Source: Mucilaginibacter flavus (GTDB taxonomy: Bacteria > Bacteroidota > Bacteroidia > Sphingobacteriales > Sphingobacteriaceae). Taken from it: 64,000 bases of DNA. The position numbers were made by a program, and so were the translations under genes. Location of the stretch: NCBI RefSeq assembly GCF_030409315.1, contig NZ_JAUFPS010000017.1:62001-126000 (forward strand), written 5' to 3'. Positions 53,276 to 62,715 of the stretch are shown in pieces. Positions within the stretch are counted from its first letter, which is position 1. Every line of letters starts with the position of its first letter. A model generated the notes under the pieces. The model made no database searches and was not told the DNA's origin. It saw only the letters and a list, made by a program, of their open reading frames with translations.

Positions 53276-54198
53276 TCCAGCATCCCCGCCAGTACGCCCT
53301 CTTTCAAAGAATTGCTGCACATGCTCACTTTATTGATTCCCTGCTTGTGCATTATAAAACGGGTGATAAGCGAAGCCGCTACGATCATATCTACCCTAAC
53401 CGGAATAATGCCCTTGTTGGCCGCGCGTTGCAGATGGGTTGATTGTACAAATTTATTGGTAAGCTTCAGCAGCTCAGCTTCGTCAAAATTGTAATTTTTG
53501 GTTGTTTTCAAGTCGAAGGAGTGCCCTTTTTCAACCTCAATTACTTCGGCAAAAGTTTCAAACGCGCCGGATGAGCCTATCAGCACATCAACTTTATGGT
53601 TGGCTACAGCGGTGAACAGATCTGTTAAATGATCTTCGAGGTAAAGGTTTAAGGCTTCTATTGATGCGGGTGGAATTGGATCGGTGCGATGAAAGAGATC
53701 CATCAAGCGGGCCGCGCCAATTTCAAAGCTTTGTTTCCAGATGATATTATCGGCATTGCCTAAAATAAACTCCACGCTGCCACCACCAATATCCATTATC
53801 AGCGAGTTTTGTGCCGATAAACAGCCGCTGATTTTTACGCCCTGGTAAATAAAGCCTGCTTCCTGTTCGCCATTAATAATTTCAATGCTGATTCCGGTTG
53901 TATCCTTCACCTCCTGAATGAAATCTTTGCCGTTTGATGCGCTGCGGAGGGCCGACGTAGCAATGGCGCGGAAGTCAGTAACGTTGTTTCCCTTTATTTC
54001 GGTCGCGAACATTTTCATGGTATCAATGCCCCTTTGGTAAGCCTCGGGAATAATAAAGCCTTTATTGATACCGCCTTCGCCAAGTTTTACGGCTTCAGGG
54101 TAGTGCACTATCTCCAGGTAATTATCAATATCGCCATCGGCAATCAGTAAATGGAAGGTATTGGTACCCAAATCCATCACGGCAACGCGTTTACTCAT
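53272..54198 (-). CDS. Ppx/GppA-family exopolyphosphatase
   Basis: The 308-residue protein has the ASKHA phosphate loops VAVMDLGTNTFHLLI and LIMDIGGGSVEFIL, and the catalytic-region NGEQEAGFIYQGV. It would hydrolyse polyphosphate or pppGpp. It is the short form without the C-terminal HD domain. Confidence 0.88.
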   Translation of the reverse strand: MSKRVAVMDLGTNTFHLLIADGDIDNYLEIVHYPEAVKLGEGGINKGFIIPEAYQRGIDTMKMFATEIKGNNVTDFRAIATSALRSASNGKDFIQEVKDTTGISIEIINGEQEAGFIYQGVKISGCLSAQNSLIMDIGGGSVEFILGNADNIIWKQSFEIGAARLMDLFHRTDPIPPASIEALNLYLEDHLTDLFTAVANHKVDVLIGSSGAFETFAEVIEVEKGHSFDLKTTKNYNFDEAELLKLTNKFVQSTHLQRAANKGIIPVRVDMIVAASLITRFIMHKQGINKVSMCSNSLKEGVLAGMLD

Positions 54199-54341
54199 AT
54201 GGCTAAAATAGATAATTTAGTTCATTGGTTCACTTGTTCATTAGTTCATTAGTCATTTTGGTTGGATTGACAGAGTGAGAGTAGACTACTACCAAGCCCG
54301 TGTTGCCCGCGTTCCAATGAACCAATGAACCAATGAACCAA
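54199..54341. repeat. Hairpin spacer of TTCATTGG/CCAATGAA words
   Basis: TTCATTGGTTCA near 54220 and later TTCATTAG words face repeated CCAATGAA at 54315-54340. No gene. Confidence 0.55.
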
Positions 54342-55580
54342 CTACTCTTTATAAAAGAACCATTTACCCAGCTCTTTGAAGTTTACCTTTTTGCCATACA
54401 TTAAAATACCAACACGGTATATTCTGGAGGCCACCCACGTGGTGAAAATGAAGCCTGCTACCATCAACACCATTGATACACCTAATTGCCATGGTGGAAC
54501 AACAAAAGGTACCCGCACCATCATTGCCACAGGGGCTGTAAACGGAATTATAGAAAGCCATACGGCCAACGGACTATCAGGTTTTTGAAACAGGTACGAT
54601 ACCGATAAAATGTAGGTGAATAACAACGGCAAAGTGATAGGGAACATAAACTGTTGGGTTTCGGTTTCACTATCAACCGCCGAGCCAACTGCCGCAAACA
54701 AGGCGCTGTACAGCAAAAAGCCGCTTATCCAGTAAAAAATGAAGCATCCCAGCTCATAGCCCGCATTTGCGCCAAGGTTATGAATAAAGGTATAAACCGG
54801 GCTGGCCACCGCAGCGTTTTTCCCGGTAAGATAACTCACCAATGCCGATAAGCTTATCCATAAAACAAATTGAGTTAAACCAACCAGGCCAACGCCAATA
54901 ATTTTACCCATCATTAATTGAAATGGTTTTACGGATGATACAATAACCTCAATAATTCTGCTGGTCTTTTCTTCAATAACACCCCGCATAACCTGTGCGC
55001 CATAAATAAATAACGACATGTAGATCAATATCGCGCCCGCGAAACTCAGCGCATAGGTGGCGCCGATGCTGGTGCTTTGGTCGCCGGTTTCAGTCATTTC
55101 GGTAGCACTTACCGTTACATTACTTTTTGTGGCATGCAGTTTGGCGGTATCAATACCGGCTTTAACCAACGCTGTGCCCGATTTGATATCATTTAACTGG
55201 CGCTCGATATTATCGCTTAGGGATAGCGTCGCTTTCTTTTTGGCAAAAATCTGGGTTTTATCCGGCGTATATGACGGGATGTATAAAACAAGATCGTTTT
55301 CCTGTTCTTTAACCTCGGCCTTAAGGTCTTTTAATGAGCGTTTTGAGTAGTCGAACTTAATGTACTGGCTATCTTTTATTTTGTCTTTATAAACTTCGGC
55401 ACTGTCAACCACGTGTACAATATGCGTTACTTTTACATCGTTTTTGTCGTCGGCCACGTAGGCAATAACCTTGTACATTAACGCAAACAGCGCAGGCACA
55501 AGCAACGTCATCACAATGAACGATTTTTTACGTACACGGGTAAGGTATTCGCGCTGTATAATGAGTAATACTTTATTCAT
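54342..55580 (-). CDS. ABC-2 exporter permease (NatB-like)
   Basis: The 412-residue protein has one N-terminal transmembrane helix (IVMTLLVPALFALMY), a large extracytoplasmic domain (about 40-185) and five further helices in the C-terminal half (SFAGAILIYMSLFIYG onward). RGVIEEKTSRIIEVIVSSVKP is typical of ABC-2 permeases. It overlaps the ATPase gene by 8 bp. Likely exports Na+, a drug or another small solute; substrate unknown. Confidence 0.85.
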   Translation of the reverse strand: MNKVLLIIQREYLTRVRKKSFIVMTLLVPALFALMYKVIAYVADDKNDVKVTHIVHVVDSAEVYKDKIKDSQYIKFDYSKRSLKDLKAEVKEQENDLVLYIPSYTPDKTQIFAKKKATLSLSDNIERQLNDIKSGTALVKAGIDTAKLHATKSNVTVSATEMTETGDQSTSIGATYALSFAGAILIYMSLFIYGAQVMRGVIEEKTSRIIEVIVSSVKPFQLMMGKIIGVGLVGLTQFVLWISLSALVSYLTGKNAAVASPVYTFIHNLGANAGYELGCFIFYWISGFLLYSALFAAVGSAVDSETETQQFMFPITLPLLFTYILSVSYLFQKPDSPLAVWLSIIPFTAPVAMMVRVPFVVPPWQLGVSMVLMVAGFIFTTWVASRIYRVGILMYGKKVNFKELGKWFFYKE

Positions 55581-56493
55581 GGCTCAGGGAGTTTGCGTTA
55601 ACTTTTTCAATGAAAATTTCGTGCATGCTTGGGATAACTTCCTGCAGCATGTTGATGTGGGTTTTGGGGATCAGGTATTGTAGCACATCGTTGGAGGTTT
55701 TGCCTTCGGCAAGCTTTATTTTTATGGTGTTGCGTTCGTCGTCAACAAGGGCGTCGCCTACAATTTGAAAAGGTTCTGCTCCGTCAAAACTTAAAGGTGT
55801 GCCGCTATACTCCACAAAATAAGTATCGTTACGGTACGAGTTGCGAATGGCTTTAACCTTACCGTCTAATATTTTATGCGATTTATTGATCAGGGCGATA
55901 GAATGACAAAGCTCTTCAACAGATTCCATGCGGTGGGTTGAGAAAAGTATGGTGGCGCCTTTTTTATTCAGCTCCAAAATCTCGTCTTTAATTACCTCGG
56001 CATTCACCGGGTCGAAACCGCTGAAGGGTTCGTCCAGGATGATCAAATCGGGTTCGTGCAGTACTGTAGCCACAAACTGGGCTTTTTGCTGCATCCCTTT
56101 TGAAAGTTCTTCTATCTTTTTCTTCCACCAGGTTTCCATGCCCAGCTTTTCAAACCAAAACTTTAAGCGTTTTTGAGCTTCATCCCGGCTTAAGCCTTTT
56201 AGCCTTGCCAGGTAAATCATCTGCTCGCCAATCTCCATTTTTTTGTACAGGCCACGTTCTTCGGGGAGGTAACCAATACGGTCGATGTGTGATTGATTGA
56301 GCTGTTCGCCATTAAAAAAAACTTCGCCAGAGTCGGGTGCTGTAATTTGGTTAATGATGCGGATAAGGGAAGTTTTACCAGCCCCGTTTGGTCCCAGCAG
56401 ACCGAATACCTGGCCGCTTTCTACCTCCAGGCTCACATCATCTAAAGCCCTGTGACCGGCGTACTGCTTAACAATATTGCGGATGCTTAACAT
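55573..56493 (-). CDS. ABC transporter ATP-binding protein (NatA-like)
   Basis: The 306-residue protein has Walker A LLGPNGAGKTS, signature LSKGMQQK, Walker B LIILDEPFSGFD and a C-terminal DUF4162-like extension (GKVKAIRNSYRNDTYFVEY). It powers the overlapping ABC-2 permease. Confidence 0.9.
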   Translation of the reverse strand: MLSIRNIVKQYAGHRALDDVSLEVESGQVFGLLGPNGAGKTSLIRIINQITAPDSGEVFFNGEQLNQSHIDRIGYLPEERGLYKKMEIGEQMIYLARLKGLSRDEAQKRLKFWFEKLGMETWWKKKIEELSKGMQQKAQFVATVLHEPDLIILDEPFSGFDPVNAEVIKDEILELNKKGATILFSTHRMESVEELCHSIALINKSHKILDGKVKAIRNSYRNDTYFVEYSGTPLSFDGAEPFQIVGDALVDDERNTIKIKLAEGKTSNDVLQYLIPKTHINMLQEVIPSMHEIFIEKVNANSLSHE

Positions 56494-56660
56494 ATTTTGA
56501 TTAAGGTTTATTTTGTTAATTTATGGTTTAGATACGGCGAAATTTAAAATGTTACACACGAATTTCACCAAGCATGAACACGACGAATGATTTCGAATTT
56601 CACGAATTTTATGGAACAGGATAGGAGCGAATTTGAATTAGAGTCTTTAATCAAAAATTC

Positions 56661-56832
56661 TTAGAAGCTGTTTAAAAACATATAAAAGCCGTCATTGCGA
56701 GGTACGAAGCAATCCCCAAGAGGCAGATCGGCTAAGCAAATCCGCCCTGTACAATCGGGGATTGCTTCGTACCTCGCAATGACGTGGGGGATATAGTAGT
56801 TTTATTTGATGATTATTAAACAGTTTCTTAAT
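56661..56832. repeat. Nested inverted-repeat (MITE-like) element
   Basis: Perfect 28-bp arms (56690-56717 and 56757-56784, from CGTCATTGCGAGG) surround a 39-bp centre. An outer imperfect repeat (TTAGAAGCTGTTTAA at 56661 and TTAAACAGTTTCTTAA at 56817-56832) encloses it. No transposase inside. The rest of the 377-bp spacer (56494-56870) carries AT-rich words (CGAATTTCACGAA) and no gene. Confidence 0.7.
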
Positions 56833-56870
56833 TCGCGCCAATTCGCTTTAATTAGTGAAATTAGTGTGCG

Positions 56871-58028
56871 CTACTTGGTGCCCACTTGTTTCAAATTAAA
56901 ACGCAATACCTCTATCGCTTCCTTTTGCCTCGATATAATCACATACATATAGCCGTTATAAATCATGGTATGCGGGTAGCCGTATTGGCCGCCTTTCCAA
57001 AGGCCTTCTTTTTTGAGGTGATAAAGCTCGTTTGCTATAATGTAGTTTTGTGTGAAGGCTTTGCCATCTTTGGCTATAGAGAGCACTAACGGATTCCTGT
57101 CGTAATGGTGCAGGGTATCGGGGATGCCTACGTAGTAAAAACGTTTATCGGGCAGTCTTCCGAAATGAAATTTGCTGTCGTTATCAGAAAAAGGAGCTTG
57201 CACCGGGCGCGACCAGTTGCTGCCGTTGTCATTACTTTCGGTAAGCCATAGATGGCCTTTCCAGCCTTTGCCGGTAACACGTAGCAGCATGTGAATAATA
57301 TTATCATCAGTTTGGTAAAACGATCCTTCGCAAAGCGGAGGTAAACCAAGTTTTGCCGCGGGGGCATAAAAGGCAGATGAATTATCCTGGGTGTATAATG
57401 AATCGGGATAAAAACTGCTTAGTTTCCAGCCAGAGATACCGCGCGGATCATCGGTATAAGGGAACATAAAGTTACCGCTGATGATGAGCCTGCCACTTTT
57501 AATAGCCTCGGGGCCGTGGTTGGGGATCAGTGGCACATGCATATCAATAGGTTGGCTCCAGTGCGTGCCATCTGTACTGGTTTTAGCCCACAGGTGGGTG
57601 TTTTGACGGTGTTTGGTGTACTGGCCATAATAAGCAACCAGCGTGCCTTTGTATTGATACAAACCGGCTGCAGTAAGCACGGTAAGCGTATCATTAACCT
57701 TACCCGGCGAAGCCAGCGGCACAGGTACCGACCAATGCGTAAAATCTTTAGATGTAGCATACACCACCCTTTGCCCCGGCGAATCTTCATCTATGAGTCC
57801 GTTGCTCCAAATGGCTATAAATTTATCTTTAAAATGGATGATGCTTGGGTGGTGATTATATAACCATTCCTTATCGGGCGAGTAGATCATGCTTCGCTCT
57901 ATTTGCAAGCGGGGTACACCGGCTTCGGTTTGGTAGTTGTTGCGGATATCGGTTGTTTGAGCCGATAGCCTGGTAACTGATATAACCGAAATAGAAAATA
58001 GACAAAGTAACCGGGTGGTGAAGCGCAT
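56871..58028 (-). CDS. Secreted sialidase-fold (BNR/six-bladed propeller) protein
   Basis: From ATG 58028 (MRFTTRLLCLFS, 385 residues) there is a signal peptide ending LSAQ. The chain then holds repeated propeller strands with Asp-box-like turns (STDGTHWSQP, SNDNGSNWSRP, SKDFTHWSVP). It is probably an exo-sialidase-like or other glycan-acting enzyme. Catalytic Arg triad not verified. Confidence 0.75.
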   Translation of the reverse strand: MRFTTRLLCLFSISVISVTRLSAQTTDIRNNYQTEAGVPRLQIERSMIYSPDKEWLYNHHPSIIHFKDKFIAIWSNGLIDEDSPGQRVVYATSKDFTHWSVPVPLASPGKVNDTLTVLTAAGLYQYKGTLVAYYGQYTKHRQNTHLWAKTSTDGTHWSQPIDMHVPLIPNHGPEAIKSGRLIISGNFMFPYTDDPRGISGWKLSSFYPDSLYTQDNSSAFYAPAAKLGLPPLCEGSFYQTDDNIIHMLLRVTGKGWKGHLWLTESNDNGSNWSRPVQAPFSDNDSKFHFGRLPDKRFYYVGIPDTLHHYDRNPLVLSIAKDGKAFTQNYIIANELYHLKKEGLWKGGQYGYPHTMIYNGYMYVIISRQKEAIEVLRFNLKQVGTK

Positions 58029-58075
58029 AGATAGTGTTTTGAACAAATATAAACGCCCGTCCTTGTTAAAACTTC

Positions 58076-58675
58076 TTAAATATTACCCGGGTTGTCACCA
58101 AATTGTGCAATTTGGGAATCTGACTTGCGTTGCTCATCAAGGTATCGGACTATTTTAAACAGAATGTAGAATGTTAAGGCCGGAATTGATATTTCGGTCA
58201 GGCTAACGTATCTATACATCGATGATGAATAAATAACGCTTGCCACAAGTTGTAGCAACGTTACAAAAAGGAACATCAAACCATAAGTGAGCAGGGGATA
58301 GGTAAGCCATTTGTTTTGGATGCGGGCAGATTGAATGGTGAAAATGATGGCAACAACTATGGAAAGTAAAAAAAGCAGGTAGTAAATTGATAGATTATTA
58401 GGTGTGAATTTAACTACAACAAAATACAGCGAAATAACAATGTCGGCACCAATGAAAATTTTATAGGTTGTAATAATCGAGGAATCTACCTTTAAATGTT
58501 TTAATACCATAATCAAATATATTAACGGTATCAGGTAAACTATTTCATTTAAAACCGCCTGCCACTTGCTGAGCGGCATGTTGTTAAATCTCAACATAAT
58601 AGATGTTACTATCGATAAGGAGTAAAGTAAATTTACAACCATGGCGTAGTAGGTGTTTTTAACGGTTACCATCAT
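58076..58675 (-). CDS. Membrane protein, unknown, pair member 2
   Basis: The 199-residue protein has about six hydrophobic segments and a polar C-terminal tail (DEQRKSDSQIAQFGDNPGN). Its start overlaps the stop of the upstream membrane gene by four bases. No family recognised. Confidence 0.6.
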   Translation of the reverse strand: MMVTVKNTYYAMVVNLLYSLSIVTSIMLRFNNMPLSKWQAVLNEIVYLIPLIYLIMVLKHLKVDSSIITTYKIFIGADIVISLYFVVVKFTPNNLSIYYLLFLLSIVVAIIFTIQSARIQNKWLTYPLLTYGLMFLFVTLLQLVASVIYSSSMYRYVSLTEISIPALTFYILFKIVRYLDEQRKSDSQIAQFGDNPGNI

Positions 58676-59319
58676 TCTTGTAAATCTAATGGATTAGGAA
58701 TAAAGGTTCTGCTTGCTTCGGTATGTTGTAACTGGTAGTACTGCTCTTTTTGTTCTTTATACGCCTCGAAAAAAATAAAAATGACAGCCAGCGTTACAAA
58801 AAACTCCAAAATAGGCGGAATAAAGCTTAGGTAGGCATAAGCAATAGAAAAATTATCGGCTAAATATCCCCATATAAAGGGAAGTCCTATTTGTGCTGCA
58901 ACTTTAAAAGTCATTGTTAGGCCAAGTAGTTTGAACCCGGTAGCTGTGGTGTAATCAGTTACTCTGAAAGACTGAAAGGCCATATTTAGTACTGCAATTG
59001 CAGCTAAAGCACCAATGGTTAACATAATGGACTGTATTTGAAAAACGGGGAAATTAAGTGGAATACTCAGCATCCCTAATAAAACAAAAATCAGGAAAGA
59101 AATAGTTATTGATTTTTTCTCGTGTTTTGATTTTAAAATGCAAACCAGATAAAAAAACAGCAAGCAATGTATTAAAGAAAATAGAGTAGAGAGCGTACTA
59201 TTCAGGTAAAAGTTGACAGACCATTTTGAAATTTTTACCAGATTGATGATTAGCAGCCATAGTATATACGCGGCGGCCATTATTATACAAGCAGTACTTT
59301 TGCTAATTGTGGGTTTCAT
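58672..59319 (-). CDS. Membrane protein, unknown, pair member 1
   Basis: The 215-residue protein has about six hydrophobic segments and a short polar tail. It overlaps the next gene (ATGA), and both have the same general layout, so they may form a complex. Function unknown. Confidence 0.6.
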   Translation of the reverse strand: MKPTISKSTACIIMAAAYILWLLIINLVKISKWSVNFYLNSTLSTLFSLIHCLLFFYLVCILKSKHEKKSITISFLIFVLLGMLSIPLNFPVFQIQSIMLTIGALAAIAVLNMAFQSFRVTDYTTATGFKLLGLTMTFKVAAQIGLPFIWGYLADNFSIAYAYLSFIPPILEFFVTLAVIFIFFEAYKEQKEQYYQLQHTEASRTFIPNPLDLQE

Positions 59320-59360
59320 TGTTTTAAGGTTGCCTTAAGTTAGCAAATAAACTTTGTAAA

Positions 59361-59396
59361 CAAAAAAGCCCGAAGTACTAAAACTCCGGGCTTTCC
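59361..59396 (-). terminator. Terminator of dnaJ
   Basis: GCCCGAAG pairs with CTCCGGGC (one mismatch). On the minus strand a T-run follows the stem, just after the dnaJ stop. Confidence 0.8.
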
Positions 59397-59450
59397 TATC
59401 TATCGGCGAAAACCTTTAACCTTTCGCCTTTATACTTTTACCTCAATAAT

Positions 59451-60623
59451 CTACTCAAAATATTCCTTCATCCTGTCAAAAAAGCTTTTCTCGTTTTTGC
59501 CTGGATTTGGTTTAAAGTTAGGTGATGATTGTAATTTCTCCAGTATATCGCGTTCTTCTTTGCTGATCGCTTTTGGCGTCCATATGTTGATGTGTACCAG
59601 TTGATCGCCACGGTGGTATGAGTTTACCTCCGGTACGCCTTTACCTTTCAGGCGCAAAATTTTGCCGCCCTGGGTTCCTGGATCAATTTTTATTTTGGCT
59701 TTACCATCAATGGTAGGCACTTCAACGGTGGTACCCAAAGTGGCATCTACAAAGTTTACATGCAAATCGTACACCACGTTGTTGCCATCGCGTTTTAAAG
59801 TTTCGTGCGGTACTTCTTCAATCAGGATGATCAAATCGCCGGGAACGCCACCACGTGGAGCCGCGTTGCCTTTACCGCTCATGCTTAACTGCATGCCTTC
59901 GCTTACGCCGGCAGGTACGTTAATAGTGATCAGCTCTTCGCCGCGTACTACGCCATCACCATGACAGGCATTACATTTTGACAGTATGGTTGACCCTTCG
60001 CCATTACAGGTAGGGCAGGTGCTGGTAGTTTGCATCTGGCCCAAAATGGTGTTTGTTACCCTGCGCACCGCGCCCGAGCCACCACATGTTTTGCAGGTTT
60101 GGAAAGATGCTTTATCTTTTGCGCCAGAGCCGTCGCAGGTTTTGCAGACTATCTGTTTATTTACTTTTATTTTCTTTTCGGCACCGTTGGCAATTTCTTC
60201 CAGCGTTAAACGCACTTTAATGCGCAGGTTGCTGCCACGGGCTACACGCCTGCCACCAGCACCGCCACCCTGGCGACCACCGCCGCCAAAGAAACCTTCA
60301 AACGGACTGCCGCCGCCAAAAATATCACCAAACTGGCTAAATATGTCGTTCATATCCATACCGCCGCCGCCATAACCGCCGCCACCGTTTGGCGATGAAG
60401 CATTAGCCGCATGACCAAACTGATCATAACGCTGGCGTTTTTCAGGACTGCTCAATACTTCATAAGCCTCAGCTGCTTCCTTAAATTTTTCTTCCGCCGC
60501 TTTATCACCCTCGTTTTTATCGGGGTGATATTTAATAGCCATTTTACGATATGCCTTCTTTATTTCATCAGCATCTGATCCTTTTGAAACGCCCAGTACA
60601 TCGTAGTAATCTCTTTTAGCCAT
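59451..60623 (-). CDS. dnaJ: Chaperone DnaJ
   Basis: The 390-residue protein has a J domain with HPD (KYHPDKN), a Gly-rich linker (about 75-125), four CxxCxGxG zinc repeats ([32 protein letters not shown]) and the C-terminal substrate domain. It recruits DnaK. grpE lies 183 bp upstream; dnaK is not adjacent. Confidence 0.96.
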   Translation of the reverse strand: MAKRDYYDVLGVSKGSDADEIKKAYRKMAIKYHPDKNEGDKAAEEKFKEAAEAYEVLSSPEKRQRYDQFGHAANASSPNGGGGYGGGGMDMNDIFSQFGDIFGGGSPFEGFFGGGGRQGGGAGGRRVARGSNLRIKVRLTLEEIANGAEKKIKVNKQIVCKTCDGSGAKDKASFQTCKTCGGSGAVRRVTNTILGQMQTTSTCPTCNGEGSTILSKCNACHGDGVVRGEELITINVPAGVSEGMQLSMSGKGNAAPRGGVPGDLIILIEEVPHETLKRDGNNVVYDLHVNFVDATLGTTVEVPTIDGKAKIKIDPGTQGGKILRLKGKGVPEVNSYHRGDQLVHINIWTPKAISKEERDILEKLQSSPNFKPNPGKNEKSFFDRMKEYFE

Positions 60624-60806
60624 GATTTTTTTATTTCGGATTTCGAATTTTCGATTTCGGATTTAATATTTTTAATTATGATTTTGACTTCAGGACAATT
60701 ATTCCACCGAATTTTAATCCGAAATCCCTTTGTTTGAATGCAGTAAATGGAATGTCAGATCAGGATTAAACAAATCCGAAATCGAACATCCCAAATCCAA
60801 ATCAAA

Positions 60807-61412
60807 TTACGCTCCTACAATTACTTTGGCAAAACGGATTACCCTGTCTTTCAAGGTGTAACCTTTTTCCATTTCGTCAATTACCTTGCCTTTAAGGTCA
60901 TCTGTAGGTGCAGGTATATTTGTAATAGCTTCCTGCAAATCGGCGTCAAATGGAGCACCAATAGATTCCATTTCTTTTAAACCTTTTTGAGTAAGTATAT
61001 TTTTTAATTTATTCTGGATAAGCGTAACGCCTTCTTTAACAGAGGCAACATCAACTGCTTTTTCCATAGAGCGTTGCGCGCGTTCAAAATCGTCTAAAAC
61101 AGGTAATAAAGCGATAATGAGCTCTTTACCTTCAGTTTCGCGGGCCTCGGCACGTTCTTTTTGGGTGCGTCTGCGGAAGTTGTCAAATTCGGCATACAAA
61201 CGTAAATATTTATCGTTGGCCTGTGATAACTCGTCTTTTAACTTTTCCTCGGCTGTAGCACCTACTGCCACCTCTTCAGTTTCAACAGTTTCTGCCTGCT
61301 GATCTTTTAACTGTTGTTCTTCGGTTAAATTTTCGGCTGTAGGCTCGTTTATATTTTCAGTAGTATCCATATTTTCTTTCTTCTTTTTCTTCAACATGTC
61401 GTTAAATTTCAT
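60807..61412 (-). CDS. grpE: Nucleotide exchange factor GrpE
   Basis: The 201-residue protein (from ATG 61412; 61427 is also possible) has an acidic N-terminus, a long coiled coil (LKDELSQANDKYLRLYAEFDN) and the C-terminal beta domain with the GrpE signature (GYTLKDRVIRFAKVIV). It releases ADP from DnaK. Confidence 0.94.
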   Translation of the reverse strand: MKFNDMLKKKKKENMDTTENINEPTAENLTEEQQLKDQQAETVETEEVAVGATAEEKLKDELSQANDKYLRLYAEFDNFRRRTQKERAEARETEGKELIIALLPVLDDFERAQRSMEKAVDVASVKEGVTLIQNKLKNILTQKGLKEMESIGAPFDADLQEAITNIPAPTDDLKGKVIDEMEKGYTLKDRVIRFAKVIVGA

Positions 61413-61581
61413 AGCTGATAGTGCCAATCAAGTATCTTGCCACGGCTATAAAGCCGACAACGTGTCAGTGGAGTAAAAACAATGCTGGCACCTATGGCAG
61501 GTAATGTGCAGGAGTGACAGGTGGGGAATGTGCAGATGTGTGGATTTTAGATGTGCAGATTGATTTGAAAATTTGAGGATT

Positions 61582-61706
61582 TGAATCAGAATTTACAGAA
61601 TTTTAGAATAAGGCAGAATTATCTCAGGTTTACGCATAAGTATCAAGAAGTTGACAGAATATGTTTAAAATTCTGTTAATCCTCAAATTCTGTAAATTCT
61701 GATTCA
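61582..61706. repeat. 22-bp inverted repeat upstream of grpE
   Basis: TGAATCAGAATTTACAGAATTT (61582-61603; first 20 bases are the core) is repeated inverted and perfectly at 61685-61706. The 285-bp spacer 61428-61712 otherwise has no gene. Confidence 0.65.
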
Positions 61707-61712
61707 GACAAA

Positions 61713-62393
61713 TTATATCACCACATCTTCCAAAACCTTGCCACCCTCGCATTTGATAATGCGCGATGGAAAGGTGCGGATAATGTGGTAATCGTGCGTG
61801 GCAATCAATACCGCGGTGCCCGATTGGCTGATCTGTTTTAACAGCAACACAATTTCTTCAGATGTTTCCGGGTCAAGGTTGCCGGTTGGTTCATCGGCAA
61901 GGATAATCTCGGGGTCGTTAAGCAGGGCGCGGGCAATTACCACACGTTGCTGCTCGCCGCCAGATAACTCATGGGGCATTTTTTTGAGCTTGGAACGTAA
62001 GCCTACTTTTTCCAGTACGTCAAGCGCACGTTCATTAATTAGCTTTTTATCTGTCCAGCCGGTGGCGCGCATCACAAAAATGAGGTTTTGCTCAATGCTG
62101 CGGTCGGTTAATAGCTGAAAGTCCTGAAAAACAATACCCAGCTTGCGGCGCAGGTAAGGCACATCACGACCGGGCAGTTTGCTCAGTTCATAACCACAAG
62201 CGTGGCCGGTACCGGCTTTAATACCCAAATCGCCATAAATTACTTTAAGCAAGCTACTTTTACCCGATCCTGTCTGGCCAATCAACCAAACAAAATCACC
62301 TTTATCAACATGCAGGTTAACGTTAGATAGTACCAGGTGCGATTGCTGAAAAATATCAACACCGTTTAGCTTTATAATAGAGTTTCCAATCAT
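61713..62393 (-). CDS. ftsE: Cell division ATP-binding protein FtsE-like
   Basis: The 226-residue ABC ATPase has Walker [11 protein letters not shown], signature LSGGEQQR, Walker [13 protein letters not shown], and the FtsE-like [12 protein letters not shown]. It works with a permease (FtsX) in divisome control; ftsX is not adjacent here. Six bases separate it from the small upstream gene. Confidence 0.85.
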   Translation of the reverse strand: MIGNSIIKLNGVDIFQQSHLVLSNVNLHVDKGDFVWLIGQTGSGKSSLLKVIYGDLGIKAGTGHACGYELSKLPGRDVPYLRRKLGIVFQDFQLLTDRSIEQNLIFVMRATGWTDKKLINERALDVLEKVGLRSKLKKMPHELSGGEQQRVVIARALLNDPEIILADEPTGNLDPETSEEIVLLLKQISQSGTAVLIATHDYHIIRTFPSRIIKCEGGKVLEDVVI

Positions 62394-62399
62394 TGTTTT

Positions 62400-62603
62400 T
62401 TATAGCTCTAATTTTAAGATTTCACCAAACGGTAAATCTTTAATAATATTCATAATATACTCCGCCTTATCGGCCAACCCAACTTTATCTAACGATTTAT
62501 CGGGCCTATCAACCCTAAAATAGGCCAGCAACGTAAACTTATCATCCCGCAACTGTACATAATCGGGTATTTTGGCAACGCCTTTAACTTTTATAATATA
62601 CAT
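62400..62603 (-). CDS. Small conserved protein upstream of ftsE
   Basis: The 67-residue basic-to-neutral protein (MYIIKVKGVAKIPDYVQLRD, ILKLEL) is placed six bases before ftsE. The position and operon-like spacing suggest a genuine gene; I know such small proteins beside ftsE in Bacteroidota but not their function. Confidence 0.6.
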   Translation of the reverse strand: MYIIKVKGVAKIPDYVQLRDDKFTLLAYFRVDRPDKSLDKVGLADKAEYIMNIIKDLPFGEILKLEL

Positions 62604-62715
62604 TTCGTAAGGTGAAAGGTTAAGGGTAAAAGGAGAAAGGTTTTAAACTGGCGGGACTAACCTTTTGCCTTTTACCTTTCGGCTTTCGCCTCAACAAACC
62701 AAAGGTATTGTTATT
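62604..62715. repeat. Hairpin spacer of AAGGT/ACCTT words
   Basis: GGTGAAAGGTTAAGGG-like words at about 62612-62640 face CCTTTTGCCTTTTACC at about 62662-62680, allowing an imperfect stem. No gene. Confidence 0.5.

Noticed and set aside
56690..56784. Intrinsic terminator
   Set aside because: The 28-bp perfect arms with a 39-bp centre and outer repeats fit a mobile palindromic element better, and there is no adjacent T-run.
59986..60375. Plus-strand Pro-rich frame opposite dnaJ
   Set aside because: Shadow of the Gly-rich and Cys-rich parts of dnaJ.
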